Positions 7,442 to 16,972 of a DNA stretch of 64,000 bases are shown piece by piece (the stretch's first letter is position 1; the number at the start of each line of letters is the position of its first letter). The DNA is taken from assembly GCF_010435965.1 (NCBI RefSeq), contig NZ_JAAGAA010000010.1, positions 62,001 to 126,000 on the forward strand, in the 5' to 3' direction. The translations under genes were made by a program, and so were the position numbers. The notes under the pieces were generated by a model that did not search any database, had not been told where the DNA came from, and was given only the letters and a program-made list of their open reading frames with translations. Source of the DNA: Crenobacter caeni (GTDB lineage Bacteria > Pseudomonadota > Gammaproteobacteria > Burkholderiales > Chromobacteriaceae).

Positions 7442-8362
7442 ATGCAACTCGACCACCTCGTCCACACCTTCGGCCAGCACCTGAAGCGCCGTTTCGGCGA
7501 GCGGGTGCACAAGCTGTCGCTCTCCGGCGACTTCACCTGCCCGAACCGCGACGGCACGCTGGGCCGCGGCGGCTGCACCTTCTGCAATGTGCGCAGCTTC
7601 GGCCGCGACGCGGGCACCCTCTCCATCACCGAACAGATCGCGCGCGAGAAGGCGAAGACCGACCGCGCCCGCCGTTATCTGGCCTACTTCCAGGCGTACA
7701 CCAGCACCTACGCCGAGGTCGAGACGCTGCAGGCGCTGTACGACGAGGCGGCCACACAAAGCGACATCGTCGGCCTGTGCGTCGGCACCCGCCCGGACTG
7801 TGTGCCGGACGCCGCGCTCGACTTGATGGCCGGCTACCGCGACGCCGGCCTGGAAGTGTGGCTGGAGCTCGGCCTGCAAAGCGCGCACGACGCGACGCAA
7901 ACCCTGATCCGCCGCGGCCACACGCTGGCTGACTACCGCGATGCGGTGCGCCGCGCGCACGCGCGCGGCCTGCAGGTATGCACCCACCTGATCGCCGGGC
8001 TGCCCGGCGAGAGCGTGCCGCAAATCCACCAGACACTTCAGACCGTGCTCGACATCGGCGTCGAGGGGCTGAAACTGCACCCACTGATGATCGTGCGCGG
8101 CAGCCGGATGGCCGCGCAGTACCGCCGCGGCGAGGTCGCGCCGATGGCGCTCGCCGACTACGCGGCGCTCGCCGCCGACCTGATCCGCGCGACGCCGCCC
8201 GAGGTGGTCTACCACCGGGTATCGGCGACCGCGCAGCAGCCGACGCTGATCGCGCCCGACTGGTGCGGCCCGCGCTGGAGCGCGATCCAGGCGATCGCCG
8301 CCGACCTCGCCGCCCACGGCGCGCAGGGCGCGAGCCTCGGTAGGCCCTGGCAGCCGGCGTAA
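7442..8362 (+). CDS. Radical SAM protein, YhcC / TIGR01212-like
   Basis: This 306-residue protein resembles E. coli YhcC in length and order of motifs. The FeS-SAM cluster is in the CPNRDGTLGRGGCTFC region near residue 31, with the long C-x6-x2-C spacing that marks this Elp3-related group. VGTRPDCV near residue 117 and LELGLQSAHD near 139 are also typical. Its reaction is not firmly known; YhcC has been linked to RNA modification or to GltB-type partners only loosely, so I assign no function. ATG at 7442 gives the usual N-terminus (MQLDHLV) in preference to an earlier in-frame ATG at 7430. Confidence 0.85.
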   Translation: MQLDHLVHTFGQHLKRRFGERVHKLSLSGDFTCPNRDGTLGRGGCTFCNVRSFGRDAGTLSITEQIAREKAKTDRARRYLAYFQAYTSTYAEVETLQALYDEAATQSDIVGLCVGTRPDCVPDAALDLMAGYRDAGLEVWLELGLQSAHDATQTLIRRGHTLADYRDAVRRAHARGLQVCTHLIAGLPGESVPQIHQTLQTVLDIGVEGLKLHPLMIVRGSRMAAQYRRGEVAPMALADYAALAADLIRATPPEVVYHRVSATAQQPTLIAPDWCGPRWSAIQAIAADLAAHGAQGASLGRPWQPA

Positions 8363-8449
8363 GCACACCGCCCACCCGGGCTAGGCTGCACGTCGGCGCT
8401 TTACCCGCTGCGCGCGAGCGCCTACCCTTGTGCTTTTGGGAGGGCAACG

Positions 8450-8932
8450 ATGGCGAAGGACAAACTGCCGGTCACCCAGGCGGTGCGCGTGTTGCGCGAA
8501 CATCAGGTCGACTTCAGCGGCCACCTGTACAAGTACGAGGAAAAGGGCGGCACCCGCGTGTCGTCGCGCGAGCTCGGCATAGACGAGCACGCGTGCATCA
8601 AGACGCTGATCATGGAAGACGACGCGCACCAGCCACTGATCATGCTGATGCACGGCGACCGCGAAGTGGCGACCGGCCTGCTCGCGCGCCAGATCGGCGC
8701 GAAGAAGGTGACGCCGTGCGACCCGAAGACCGCCGACCGCCACAGCGGCTACCAGGTCGGCGGCACCAGCCCGTTCGGCACCCGCCACCCGATGCCGGTC
8801 TACCTGCAGGCGTCGATCGCCGAGCTGCCGCGCATCTGGATCAACGGCGGCAAGCGCGGCTTCCTGGTCGGGCTCGCCCCGTCCGAGCTGATCCGCGTGC
8901 TCAAGCCGGTGCTGGTCGACGCCGCAGGCTGA
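8450..8932 (+). CDS. ybaK: Cys-tRNA(Pro)/Cys-tRNA(Cys) deacylase YbaK
   Basis: This 160-residue single-domain protein matches the YbaK/EbsC family of trans-editing factors that hydrolyse Cys mischarged on tRNA-Pro. Family features are the motif around VGGTSPFGTRHPMPVY (residues 103-118), the conserved Lys in ACIKTLIM near residue 55, and INGGKRGFLV near residue 129. The start has a strong Shine-Dalgarno (GGGAGG). It stands as a single gene between the YhcC-like gene and arsC. Confidence 0.93.
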   Translation: MAKDKLPVTQAVRVLREHQVDFSGHLYKYEEKGGTRVSSRELGIDEHACIKTLIMEDDAHQPLIMLMHGDREVATGLLARQIGAKKVTPCDPKTADRHSGYQVGGTSPFGTRHPMPVYLQASIAELPRIWINGGKRGFLVGLAPSELIRVLKPVLVDAAG

Positions 8933-9025
8933 GTCCGTGGCACGCGGCGCCGGAAGGTGGCATCCTTAAGCTTGCCGGCCACGCGCGAGCGCCCAGCCGG
9001 CGGTTGCCAAAACAAGGAGACGGCC

Positions 9026-9376
9026 ATGATCCGCTTTTACCACAACCCACGTTGCTCCAAATCAAGGGAAGCCTTGCAGCTGCTGCAGGACGCCGGTGCC
9101 GAAGTCGAGGTGATCGACTACCTGAAGACGCCGCCGTCCCCCGAAGAACTGACCCGCCTGCTCGACATGCTCGGGCTCGAGCCGCGCGCGCTGATGCGCA
9201 AGCACGAGGAGGAGTACAAGGAACTCTACCTGGACGACATCACGCTGGAAGACCGCCACCTGATCGCCGCCATGCACGACAACCCGCGCCTGATCGAGCG
9301 GCCGATCGCGGTGGGCACTGGCAAGGCGGTGATCGGCCGCCCGCCCGAGCGCGTGCTGGAACTGCTCGAACGCTGA
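9026..9376 (+). CDS. arsC: Arsenate reductase-like protein ArsC (glutaredoxin-dependent family)
   Basis: This 116-residue thioredoxin-fold protein has the ArsC signature YHNPRCSKSREAL, whose Cys is the attacking residue, and later RPIAVGTGKAVIGRPPE with arginines that bind the anion. ATG at 9026 is preceded by AAGGAGA, so the earlier in-frame start at 8957 is rejected. No arsR, arsB or acr3 gene is nearby, so it may be a housekeeping ArsC/YfgD-type protein rather than part of a resistance operon. A strong terminator follows. Confidence 0.88.
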   Translation: MIRFYHNPRCSKSREALQLLQDAGAEVEVIDYLKTPPSPEELTRLLDMLGLEPRALMRKHEEEYKELYLDDITLEDRHLIAAMHDNPRLIERPIAVGTGKAVIGRPPERVLELLER

Positions 9377-9398
9377 GCACGCCACCTGGCGCAGACAA

Positions 9399-9431
9399 CA
9401 AAAAAGGGACGCCTCGGCGTCCCTTCCTGTT
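9399..9431. terminator. Bidirectional intrinsic terminator between arsC and mrcA
   Basis: AAGGGACGCC (9404-9413) and GGCGTCCCTT (9416-9425) are perfect reverse complements. The hairpin is flanked by an A-run on the left and a T-rich run on the right, so it can stop transcription from either side. It sits between two convergent genes. Confidence 0.85.
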
Positions 9432-9455
9432 TTGGCGGCGTGACGCCACCTTCCG

Positions 9456-11816
9456 CTAGAACAGCAGTTCCTTGACGTTCTCGACCGCGTCCTGCGCGGC
9501 GTCGGGCACCGGTGCCGCCGTGCCCTCTTCCTCGGTGCGCGCCGCGCCGGGTACCGCGCCCTGGTTGTTCAGGCGCAGTTCGGGGTTGGTGCGCTGGAAC
9601 TCCTCGAGATAGTACTCGTCGCCACCGCGCAGGCCGGCGCCCGGCTTGACCACGATGCCTTCCGGCGGCGGCAGGTCGACTTCCGGCTGGCCCTTGAGCG
9701 CGTTGGCCATGTAGTTGGTCCAGATCGGCAAGGCGGCGGTACCGCCGTAGCCGTAACGGCCGAGGCTGCGTGGCTGGTCGTAGCCGACCCAGGTCACCGC
9801 GACCAGGTTCGGGCTGTAGCCGGCAAACCACGCGTCGCGGAAGTCGTTGGTGGTGCCGGTCTTGCCGGCGAGGTCGGTACGGCCGAGGCTCATCGCGCGG
9901 TTGGCGGTGCCGAAACGGACCACGTCGCGCAGCATGCTGGTCATGATGAAGGCGTTGCGCGGGTCGATCACCTGCGGCGCGCCCTGGCCTGCGACCTGCG
10001 GCGAGGTGCGCGCGATCACCCGTCCGTCGATGTCCTCGATGCGGTCGATGAAGTAGGCGCGGGTGCGGTAGCCGCCGTTAGCGAATACCGAGTACGCCTC
10101 GGCCATCTGCAGCGGAGTGACCATGCCGGCGCCCAGCGCCATCGTGAGATAAGCCGGGTTGTTCTTCGCCGCGAAACCGAAACGCGACGCGTACTGCTGG
10201 CCGTAGTCGGTACCGATGCCCTGCAGGATGCGGATCGACACCATGTTCTTCGACAGCGCGAGCGCGCGGCGCATGGTGATCATCCCCGCGTAGCGGTTGT
10301 CGTCGTTCTTCGGCTCCCAGCGCTGGCCGCCGATGCTGGCTGGGTCGATCGACAAGGGCGCGTCGTTGATGAAGGTCGACGCGGTGAAGCCGCGGTCGAG
10401 ACCCGCCGAGTAGATGAAGGGCTTGAAGGTCGAGCCGGGCTGGCGCCACGCCTGCGTCACGTGGTTGAAGCTGCGGCGGTTGAAGTCGAAGCCGCCGACC
10501 AGCGAGCGGATCGCACCGTTATGCGGGTCCATCGACACGAACGCGCCCTCGACCTCGGGCATCTGCGTGATTTCCCACTGCCCCTTGCGGTTGGGCTGGA
10601 TGCGCACTACCGCCCCAGGGCGGATCTGCTGGGCCGGCGTCAGCTTGCTGGAGAGGGCGCGCCGTGCGAAGGCGAGCCCCTCGCCCTTGACGCGGGCGAA
10701 GCGCCCGCCGCGCAGGTAGACCTTGACCTCGGACGGTGACGCCTCAAGCACGACGCCCGGCTCGAGCTGGCCACTGTCGCGGATCGACGACAGCGCCTCG
10801 TCGAGCGCCTCGTCGCGGTCCTCGGTCAGCGCGCTCAGGTCGACGAAGGATTCCGGGCCGCGGTAGCCGAGCTTGCGGTCGTAGTCCATCAGGCCGGCAC
10901 GCAGGCTGTCGAACGCCCAGCGCTGGTTGGCCGCGTCGATGGTGGTGTAGACGCGGAAACCCTCGGTATACGCGGCGTCCTTGTATTTGTCGTACATCGC
11001 CTGGCGGACCAGCTCGGCGACGAACTGCGCCGGGACGCCGGTATCGCGTCCGGGGGACGCCAGTTCGAGCGGCTCCTGCTTGGCCGCCTCATATTGCGCG
11101 GTATTGATATAGCCCAACTCGTGCATGCGGCGCAGCACGTATAGTTGGCGCAGGCGGGCACGTTGCGGATTGACCACAGGGTTGTACGAGGACGGCGCCT
11201 TGGGCAGGCCGGCCAGCATCGCGTACTGCGAAATGCTCAGGTCTTTCAGCGGCTTGCCGAAATAGGCCTGCGAAGCGGCGGCGAAGCCGTACGCACGCTG
11301 GCCGAGGTAAATCTGGTTCAGATAAAGCTCGAGGATCTGGTCCTTGCTCAGCGTGTGTTCGATCTTGAAAGCGAGCAGCGCTTCGTTGAATTTGCGGGTA
11401 AATGTCTTTTCACTGGACAGGAAAAAGTTTTTAGCAACCTGCATGGTGATCGTGCTTGCACCCGACCGGCTATATCCAGATACTATGTTTCCCAAGGCCG
11501 CCCTAAGAACGCCGACATAATCAACGCCGCCGTGCTGGTAAAAGCGCTCGTCCTCCGCGGACAGCAACGCATTCTTCATCAGCGGCGGAATGTCGTGAAT
11601 TCTGGTGAAAGAGCGTCGTTCTTCGCCGAATTCCCCGATCAACTCGCCGCCGGCCGCGTAAACGCGCAACGGCACCTTCGGGCGGTAGTCGGTGAGCACG
11701 TCGAGGCTGGGCAGCCGCGGCCAGGTCACGAGGACAGCCACGGCCAGCACACCGGCCGCCAGGGTGGAAACGCCGATCACGACGCCGAGGATGACCTTGA
11801 GAATTCTCTGCAACAT
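9456..11816 (-). CDS. mrcA: Penicillin-binding protein 1A (bifunctional)
   Basis: This 786-residue class A PBP has an N-terminal membrane anchor (about residues 5-30), a GT51 glycosyltransferase domain (EDERFYQHGGVDY near residue 85) and a transpeptidase domain. The transpeptidase motifs are STFK with the catalytic Ser (in PGSTFKPF), SKN (in LALSKNMVSIR) and KTGTT. It polymerises and cross-links peptidoglycan in the periplasm. The insertion between the two domains fits the OB-fold insert of PBP1A. A TTG four codons upstream is possible, but the ATG at 11816 is preferred. It is divergent from pilM, as in many beta- and gammaproteobacteria. Confidence 0.95.
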   Translation of the reverse strand: MLQRILKVILGVVIGVSTLAAGVLAVAVLVTWPRLPSLDVLTDYRPKVPLRVYAAGGELIGEFGEERRSFTRIHDIPPLMKNALLSAEDERFYQHGGVDYVGVLRAALGNIVSGYSRSGASTITMQVAKNFFLSSEKTFTRKFNEALLAFKIEHTLSKDQILELYLNQIYLGQRAYGFAAASQAYFGKPLKDLSISQYAMLAGLPKAPSSYNPVVNPQRARLRQLYVLRRMHELGYINTAQYEAAKQEPLELASPGRDTGVPAQFVAELVRQAMYDKYKDAAYTEGFRVYTTIDAANQRWAFDSLRAGLMDYDRKLGYRGPESFVDLSALTEDRDEALDEALSSIRDSGQLEPGVVLEASPSEVKVYLRGGRFARVKGEGLAFARRALSSKLTPAQQIRPGAVVRIQPNRKGQWEITQMPEVEGAFVSMDPHNGAIRSLVGGFDFNRRSFNHVTQAWRQPGSTFKPFIYSAGLDRGFTASTFINDAPLSIDPASIGGQRWEPKNDDNRYAGMITMRRALALSKNMVSIRILQGIGTDYGQQYASRFGFAAKNNPAYLTMALGAGMVTPLQMAEAYSVFANGGYRTRAYFIDRIEDIDGRVIARTSPQVAGQGAPQVIDPRNAFIMTSMLRDVVRFGTANRAMSLGRTDLAGKTGTTNDFRDAWFAGYSPNLVAVTWVGYDQPRSLGRYGYGGTAALPIWTNYMANALKGQPEVDLPPPEGIVVKPGAGLRGGDEYYLEEFQRTNPELRLNNQGAVPGAARTEEEGTAAPVPDAAQDAVENVKELLF

Positions 11817-11844
11817 GGTGTTTGGCAATAAAAATCGAAGGCTG

Positions 11845-11850
11845 ATTATA
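11845..11850 (-). promoter_or_regulatory. -10 element of mrcA
   Basis: The minus strand reads TATAAT, a perfect -10 box, 29 bases before the mrcA ATG. I see no strong -35. The divergent region 11817-11955 must also hold the pilM promoter, which I cannot place with confidence. Confidence 0.5.
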
Positions 11851-11955
11851 CCGGTTTCACGTCAGCGGCAGGGCAAAGTTCCCGGCGGCGGCGATTAGCG
11901 GATTCATTACAAGGGAGGCAGACCCCCGCGGTCACAAGGGGGCTGAAAACAACGC

Positions 11956-13071
11956 ATGCCCGGTGGAAAACTGGAATTTCCGCAGGCGATCGGCCGGCTG
12001 CTCGGCCGCTTTGCCCCCCGCGCCGACGGACTGATCGGCGTAGACATCAGCGCGACGGCCGTGAAGATGGTCGAGATCGGCCGCGTCGGCAGGACGCTGC
12101 AGCTCGAGCGCTACGTGATCGAGCCGCTGCCGCGCGACGCGGTCAGCGAAGGCAACATCAACGACGTGGACGCCGTCGCCGACACGCTGCGCCGCGCCCG
12201 CGCCAAGCTCGCCAGCCCGAGCCGGCGCGTCGCGCTGGCACTGCCGACGACGATGGCGATCTACAAGAAGATCCTGATCCCAGCGACGCAGGACCGCAAC
12301 GACCTCGAATTCCAGGTCGAGAGCGAGGCCGGCCAGTACATTCCCTTCCCGCTTGACGAGGTCAACCTCGACTTCCAGGTGCTGGGGCCGTCCGCCACCC
12401 AGGCGGACGACTTGGACGTGCTGATTTGCGCGTCGCGCAAGGAGAAGGTCGAGGAGCGCGTCGCGGTCGCCGAGATGGCGGGCTTCGAAGTCGCGGTGAT
12501 GGACGTCGAGGCATTCGCGATGCTCACCGCGTTCGAGCAGCTGCAGCAGCAGCTGCCCGACCAGGGCTTCAACCAGACCTTCGCACTGTTCGACATCGGC
12601 GCGACCAAGATCCACTGCTCGGTGGTGCGCAACGGCCAGCAGCTCTACTTTCGCGAACAGGCGTTCGGCGGCATGCAGCTGACCCGCGAGGTGCAGCGCC
12701 GCTACGGCCTCACTCAGGAAGAGGCCGAGAAGGGCAAGCGCTCGATGCTGCTGCCGGAAGGCTACGAGTCCGAGCTGCTGCAGCCCTTCGTCGACTCGCT
12801 GGCGCAGGAGATCCAGCGCGCGCTGCAGTTCTTCTACACCACGGTCAGCGTGTCGCAGTACCTGCGCGTCGACTACATCCTGCTCGCCGGCGGCTCGAGC
12901 ATGCTGACCGGGCTGGACGACGCCGTCGCGCTGCGCACGCAGATCAGCACCATGATCGCCAACCCGTTCACCTCGATGACGCAGGCGCCGGGCATCGCGC
13001 TGCGCGAGCTGCTGCTCGACGCACCCTCGCTGCTGGTCGCCAGCGGACTCGCGCTGAGGAGGTTCGACTGA
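11956..13071 (+). CDS. pilM: Type IV pilus inner-membrane platform protein PilM
   Basis: This 371-residue protein has the actin-like (FtsA-type) fold, with DISATAVKMVEIG near residue 30 and the second phosphate motif FDIGATKIHCSVV near 213. PilM sits on the cytoplasmic side of the type IV pilus machine and binds the N-terminus of PilN. It is the first gene of a five-gene pilMNOPQ operon. Its stop overlaps the pilN start by one base (TGATG). A leader G-run (AAGGGGG, about 15 bases upstream) is the nearest candidate ribosome site. Confidence 0.95.
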   Translation: MPGGKLEFPQAIGRLLGRFAPRADGLIGVDISATAVKMVEIGRVGRTLQLERYVIEPLPRDAVSEGNINDVDAVADTLRRARAKLASPSRRVALALPTTMAIYKKILIPATQDRNDLEFQVESEAGQYIPFPLDEVNLDFQVLGPSATQADDLDVLICASRKEKVEERVAVAEMAGFEVAVMDVEAFAMLTAFEQLQQQLPDQGFNQTFALFDIGATKIHCSVVRNGQQLYFREQAFGGMQLTREVQRRYGLTQEEAEKGKRSMLLPEGYESELLQPFVDSLAQEIQRALQFFYTTVSVSQYLRVDYILLAGGSSMLTGLDDAVALRTQISTMIANPFTSMTQAPGIALRELLLDAPSLLVASGLALRRFD

Positions 13072-13658
13072 TGATCCGCATCAACCTGCTCCCCTACCGC
13101 GAACTGAGAAAAGCGGCGCACCGCAAGACCTTCCAGCTTTATCTGGCCGGTGCGCTCGGCCTCGCCGGCGCGCTGATCGCCGGCGCCTACCTGTGGCAGG
13201 GCTCGACGCTTGACACGCAGCTCGCCCGCAACCAGCGCCTGGACGACGCGATCGCGATGATGACCGCGCGGCTGGGCAAGGTCGACAACTTGCGCGCGCA
13301 GAAGGCCGCGCTCCTGGCGCGCAAGGACATGGCGATGCGCCTGCAGGAGGGCCGCGTCGAGGCGGTGCTGCTGTTCGACGCGCTGGTGCGCGACCTGCCC
13401 GAGGGCGTCTACCTGAAGGACTTCAAGCAGACCGAGCGCACCGTCGCGATCAGCGGCTACGCGCTCTCCGGCGCCCGCGTCTCCAACTACATGAGCCAGC
13501 TGGGCAACTCGGCCGTGTTCGCCAACCCGGTGCTGATCGAGGTCAAGGCTGCGCCGCAGGGCAACCTGCGCACCAGCGAGTTCAGCCTGACGGTCAGCCT
13601 GAAGGCGCGTGACGTGCAGGCCACGCCTACCGCACCGGCACAAGGAGCCAAGCCATGA
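13071..13658 (+). CDS. pilN: Type IV pilus assembly protein PilN
   Basis: This 195-residue bitopic protein begins with the highly conserved cytoplasmic INLLPYRE motif that docks on PilM. A single membrane helix follows (about residues 23-42), then a coiled coil and a periplasmic domain that pairs with PilO. It starts at the ATG overlapping the pilM stop, and its own TGA overlaps the pilO ATG. The first nine residues are exactly what the family requires, so the start is secure. Confidence 0.95.
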   Translation: MIRINLLPYRELRKAAHRKTFQLYLAGALGLAGALIAGAYLWQGSTLDTQLARNQRLDDAIAMMTARLGKVDNLRAQKAALLARKDMAMRLQEGRVEAVLLFDALVRDLPEGVYLKDFKQTERTVAISGYALSGARVSNYMSQLGNSAVFANPVLIEVKAAPQGNLRTSEFSLTVSLKARDVQATPTAPAQGAKP

Positions 13659-14281
13659 CGCTCGAAGAATTGCGCAACCTCGACCTCAAGACCGCGCCCG
13701 ACTGGCCGCGCGCACGCCAGTTCGGCCTGCTCGCGGTGATGGTGGCGGCGCTGCTTATCGCCGCCTGGTTCCTGCTGTTGGGCCCGCAGCGCGACGAGAT
13801 CGCCGCCGCCGAGGCGCGCGAGGCGGAGCTGAAAACCAGCTACACCGACAAGCGCCGCCAGCTCGCCAACCTCGAAGTGCTGCAAGCGCAGCTCGCCGAG
13901 ATCGAGAAGAGCTACGGCAGCCTGCTGCGCCAGTTGCCGACCAAGGCGGAAATGGCGTCGGTGCTCGCCGAGATCAACCAGGCCGGCGTCGGCCGCGGCC
14001 TGCAGTTCGAACTGTTCCGCCCCGGCCAGGAAGTCGCCGGCCCCGAACTTGCCGAGCTGCCGATCGAGATCCGCCTGACCGGCAGCTACAGCGACCTCGC
14101 CACCTTCGTGTCCGACCTCTCGAAGATGCCGCGCATCGTCACGCTTAACAACATCACGCTGACGCCGGGCGGCAAGGACGGGCGGCTGACCATGCAGGCG
14201 ATCGCCAAGACCTACCGCACGCTGGAGCCCGAAGAGAAGATGGCGCAGCAGCAGGCGCAGAGCCAGGGGGCCAAGCCATGA
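13655..14281 (+). CDS. pilO: Type IV pilus assembly protein PilO
   Basis: This 208-residue protein has a short cytoplasmic tail, a membrane helix (about residues 26-45), a coiled coil (about 48-90) and a periplasmic ferredoxin-like domain. PilO heterodimerises with PilN and connects to PilP and PilQ. The motif TGSYSDLATFVSDLSKMPRIV near residue 130 is typical of the family, and its four-base ATGA overlaps on both sides keep it in the operon. Confidence 0.94.
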   Translation: MTLEELRNLDLKTAPDWPRARQFGLLAVMVAALLIAAWFLLLGPQRDEIAAAEAREAELKTSYTDKRRQLANLEVLQAQLAEIEKSYGSLLRQLPTKAEMASVLAEINQAGVGRGLQFELFRPGQEVAGPELAELPIEIRLTGSYSDLATFVSDLSKMPRIVTLNNITLTPGGKDGRLTMQAIAKTYRTLEPEEKMAQQQAQSQGAKP

Positions 14282-14805
14282 ACACCCGCTTCTTCCTCTG
14301 CACGGCGGCCGCCGCCCTGATCACCGGCTGTTCGGCCGGCCCGGACGACCTGGACCAGTGGATGCAGGCGCAGGACCGCGACATCAAGGGGCAGGTCGAG
14401 CCGATCCCGGCGCTGCCGCAGGCGCAAAGCGCCGAGTTCACCGCCTACGGCCTGCCCTCGCCGTTCGACGCGGCCCGCCTCAAGCTGGCCGGGCGCAACG
14501 CCGCCAATGCGCCCGACCTGAGCCGGCCACGTGACGCGCTGGAAAACTACGACCTCGAACGCCTGAAAATGATCGGCAGCCTGCAAATCAAGGGCGTCCG
14601 CCACGCGCTGATCCAGGCGCCCGACGGCGTCGTCTACACGGTCCGCGCCGGCAGCTTTATCGGCAGCAACTTCGGCCGCGTCACCGCCATCACGCCGGAC
14701 GCGCTGCGCCTGAGCGAGACCGTCGAGGACGCCAACGGCGAGTGGGTCCGCCGCGATACGGAACTGCTGCTGACCCAGGAACAAGGACAAGGGCAAACCA
14801 AATGA
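14278..14805 (+). CDS. pilP: Type IV pilus lipoprotein PilP
   Basis: This 175-residue lipoprotein has a signal peptide with the lipobox LITGC, giving a lipidated Cys near residue 18. The C-terminal beta-domain includes [20 protein letters not shown]. PilP links the inner-membrane PilN/PilO pair to the secretin PilQ. It overlaps pilO and pilQ by four bases each. Confidence 0.94.
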   Translation: MNTRFFLCTAAAALITGCSAGPDDLDQWMQAQDRDIKGQVEPIPALPQAQSAEFTAYGLPSPFDAARLKLAGRNAANAPDLSRPRDALENYDLERLKMIGSLQIKGVRHALIQAPDGVVYTVRAGSFIGSNFGRVTAITPDALRLSETVEDANGEWVRRDTELLLTQEQGQGQTK

Positions 14806-16910
14806 AAAGCACGCAACTGACGACCCTGGCCGGCTCGCTGGCCCTGTTGGGCGCCTCGCAACTCTTGTGGGCGGCCGGCAACACCATCACCAGCATCGAG
14901 GTGCTGCGCAACCAGGGCGGCGCCCAGGAACTGGCGATCACCCTGACCGGCCCGGCCGCCCTGCCGCAGAGCTTCGCGCTGAGCAACCCGCCGCGCATCG
15001 CCTTCGACTTCGCGGGCACCGCGAGCACCCTCAAGCAAAGCCAGCCGCTGCCCGGCCCGCTGCTCTCCGGCGCCACCGTCGTCGAGGCCGGCGGCCGCAG
15101 CCGCGTGGTCCTCGCGCTGACTCAGGCCGCGCCCTACCGCACCCGCACCGACGGCAACCGCGTGCTGGTCAGTCTGGGCGGCGCGCAGGCGCCGGCGAGC
15201 GTCACCGCGCCCGCCCCTGCGGCAGCGCCCCTGCCGGCACCGACCATCGCCCCGCTGAACACCCGCGCGGCCGGCGGCTACGAGGTGGGCCAGATCGACT
15301 TCCGCCGCGGCGCCGACGGCGCGGGCAAGCTCGTCGTCGACCTGCCCGCCGGCGCCAGCACCGACATCAACCGCAACGGCCGCGCGCTGACGGTCAGCGT
15401 CGGCGCGCCGCTGCCGGCCCGCCTCGCGCGCAACCTGGACGTCACCGACTTCGCGACGCCTGTGCAGCGCGTCGACGCGGCCGCCGCCGGCAAAGGCAGC
15501 CGCATCGTGCTGCAGAACAACGGCGAGTGGGACTACTCCTCGTACCAGACCGACCGCCAGCTGGTCGTCGAGGTGCGCAAGCTCAGCCGCGAGCAGGCGA
15601 ACGCCGCGCTCGCCGCGCAGGACAAGCCCGCCTACAAGGGCGACAAGCTGTCGCTGAACTTCCAGAACGTCGACGTGCGCGTCGTGCTGCAGACGCTGGC
15701 CGAGTTCGCCGGCTTCAACCTGGTCACCGGCGACTCGGTCAGCGGCAACGTGACCCTGGTGCTGAAGAACGTGCCGTGGGATCAGGCGCTCGAACTCGTG
15801 CTGCAGCAAAAAGGCCTCGCCAAGCGTCAGGTCGGCAACGTGATCCGTGTCGCCCCGCAGGCGGAAATGATCGAGATGGCCAAGCAGGCGGCCGAAGTGC
15901 GCGCGGCAACCACGCTGCAGGATCCGCTGGTCACCGAGATCTTCAAGATCAAGTACCGCTCGGTCGAGGACGTGATGGCCGCGGTGCGCGGCCTGGTGCA
16001 GATCGGCGGTGGCGACAAGGACAAGCCGCAGGCGACCAGCCCGGGCGCGCAGGCCGCGTCGGCGTACGCGGACGCCAAGACCAACCAGCTGATCGTGCGC
16101 GACAAGCCGCAGGTGCTCTCGGAGATCCGCGACGTGCTGCGCATCATCGACAAGCCGTCCAAGCAGGTACTGATCGAGGCGCGCATCGTCGAGGCGCGCG
16201 ACACCTTCCAGCGCGACCTCGGCGTCAAGCTGGGCTTCGCCAAGGTCGGCGGCGACACCTCGGTCGGCTCCGGCATCGGCCCGGGCAACATCACCCCGCC
16301 CGGCGGGGGCGCCACCACCCTGCCGACGCCGCCCAACGTCAACCTGCCGATCACCGGCGCCACCGGCAGCCTCGGCGTGATCTACAAGGGCGCGAGCTCG
16401 ATCATCGGCTTAGAGCTGCAGGCATCGCAGCAGCAGGGCAACTCGAAGATCATCTCCAGCCCGCGCGTGCTGACCGCCGACCGCACCAAGGCGATCATCA
16501 AGGAAGGCACCGAGATCCCGTACAAGACGGTCAGCGACAACGGCACCGAAACCGAATTCAAGGAAGCCGCGCTGGTGCTCGAGGTCACGCCGCAGATCAC
16601 GCCGGAAGAAGAGCTGATCCTCGACATCCAGATCAACAAGGACGCGCCGAAGTTCCTCGACAACCTGAGCGAACCCGCGATCGACAAGCGCGAGGTGAAG
16701 ACGCAGGTACGCATCGAGAACGGCGGCACCGTGGTGATCGGCGGCATCTACGTGCAGGACCAGAGCGACACCGTCACCAAGGTACCACTGTTGGGCGACA
16801 TCCCGGTGCTCGGCCACCTGTTCCGCAGCAACGGCAAGAAGAGCGAACGTCGCGAGATGCTGGTCTTCCTGACCCCGCGCATCATCGAGAGCGAAGCGCT
16901 GGTCCGCTGA
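14802..16910 (+). CDS. pilQ: Type IV pilus secretin PilQ
   Basis: This 702-residue outer-membrane secretin has a signal peptide (about 1-26, ending LLWAA), AMIN-type beta domains in the first 270 residues, the secretin N-domain starting [16 protein letters not shown], and the C-terminal secretin core. The core includes a VIIGGIY-like segment ([10 protein letters not shown]) and the closing [15 protein letters not shown] stretch that is nearly universal in secretins. It forms the gated ring through which the pilus leaves the cell. The ATG at 14802 overlapping the pilP stop is preferred over an earlier in-frame ATG. A Gly/Pro/Thr-rich loop lies near residues 495-515. Confidence 0.96.
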   Translation: MKSTQLTTLAGSLALLGASQLLWAAGNTITSIEVLRNQGGAQELAITLTGPAALPQSFALSNPPRIAFDFAGTASTLKQSQPLPGPLLSGATVVEAGGRSRVVLALTQAAPYRTRTDGNRVLVSLGGAQAPASVTAPAPAAAPLPAPTIAPLNTRAAGGYEVGQIDFRRGADGAGKLVVDLPAGASTDINRNGRALTVSVGAPLPARLARNLDVTDFATPVQRVDAAAAGKGSRIVLQNNGEWDYSSYQTDRQLVVEVRKLSREQANAALAAQDKPAYKGDKLSLNFQNVDVRVVLQTLAEFAGFNLVTGDSVSGNVTLVLKNVPWDQALELVLQQKGLAKRQVGNVIRVAPQAEMIEMAKQAAEVRAATTLQDPLVTEIFKIKYRSVEDVMAAVRGLVQIGGGDKDKPQATSPGAQAASAYADAKTNQLIVRDKPQVLSEIRDVLRIIDKPSKQVLIEARIVEARDTFQRDLGVKLGFAKVGGDTSVGSGIGPGNITPPGGGATTLPTPPNVNLPITGATGSLGVIYKGASSIIGLELQASQQQGNSKIISSPRVLTADRTKAIIKEGTEIPYKTVSDNGTETEFKEAALVLEVTPQITPEEELILDIQINKDAPKFLDNLSEPAIDKREVKTQVRIENGGTVVIGGIYVQDQSDTVTKVPLLGDIPVLGHLFRSNGKKSERREMLVFLTPRIIESEALVR

Positions 16911-16911
16911 G

Positions 16912-16941
16912 GCGACACCGTCTCATGACATCCGGTACAAT
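16912..16941 (+). promoter_or_regulatory. Candidate aroK promoter giving a leaderless transcript
   Basis: GCGACA (16912-16917) and TACAAT (16936-16941) are 18 bases apart and resemble -35 and -10 boxes. The predicted start, seven bases after the -10, falls at or next to the aroK ATG (16949). The resulting mRNA would have almost no leader. This is inferred from spacing alone. Confidence 0.45.
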
Positions 16942-16972
16942 GCCTGCCATGAAACTGGCAGGCAATTTTTTT
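16941..16972 (+). terminator. Intrinsic terminator of pilMNOPQ overlapping the aroK start
   Basis: TGCCTGCC (16941-16948) and GGCAGGCA (16957-16964) form a perfect 8-bp stem with an 8-base loop, followed by A and a T7 run (16965-16972). This is a good rho-independent terminator 30 bases after the pilQ stop. The loop begins with the ATG of aroK, so the terminator lies within the aroK start region. Confidence 0.75.
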
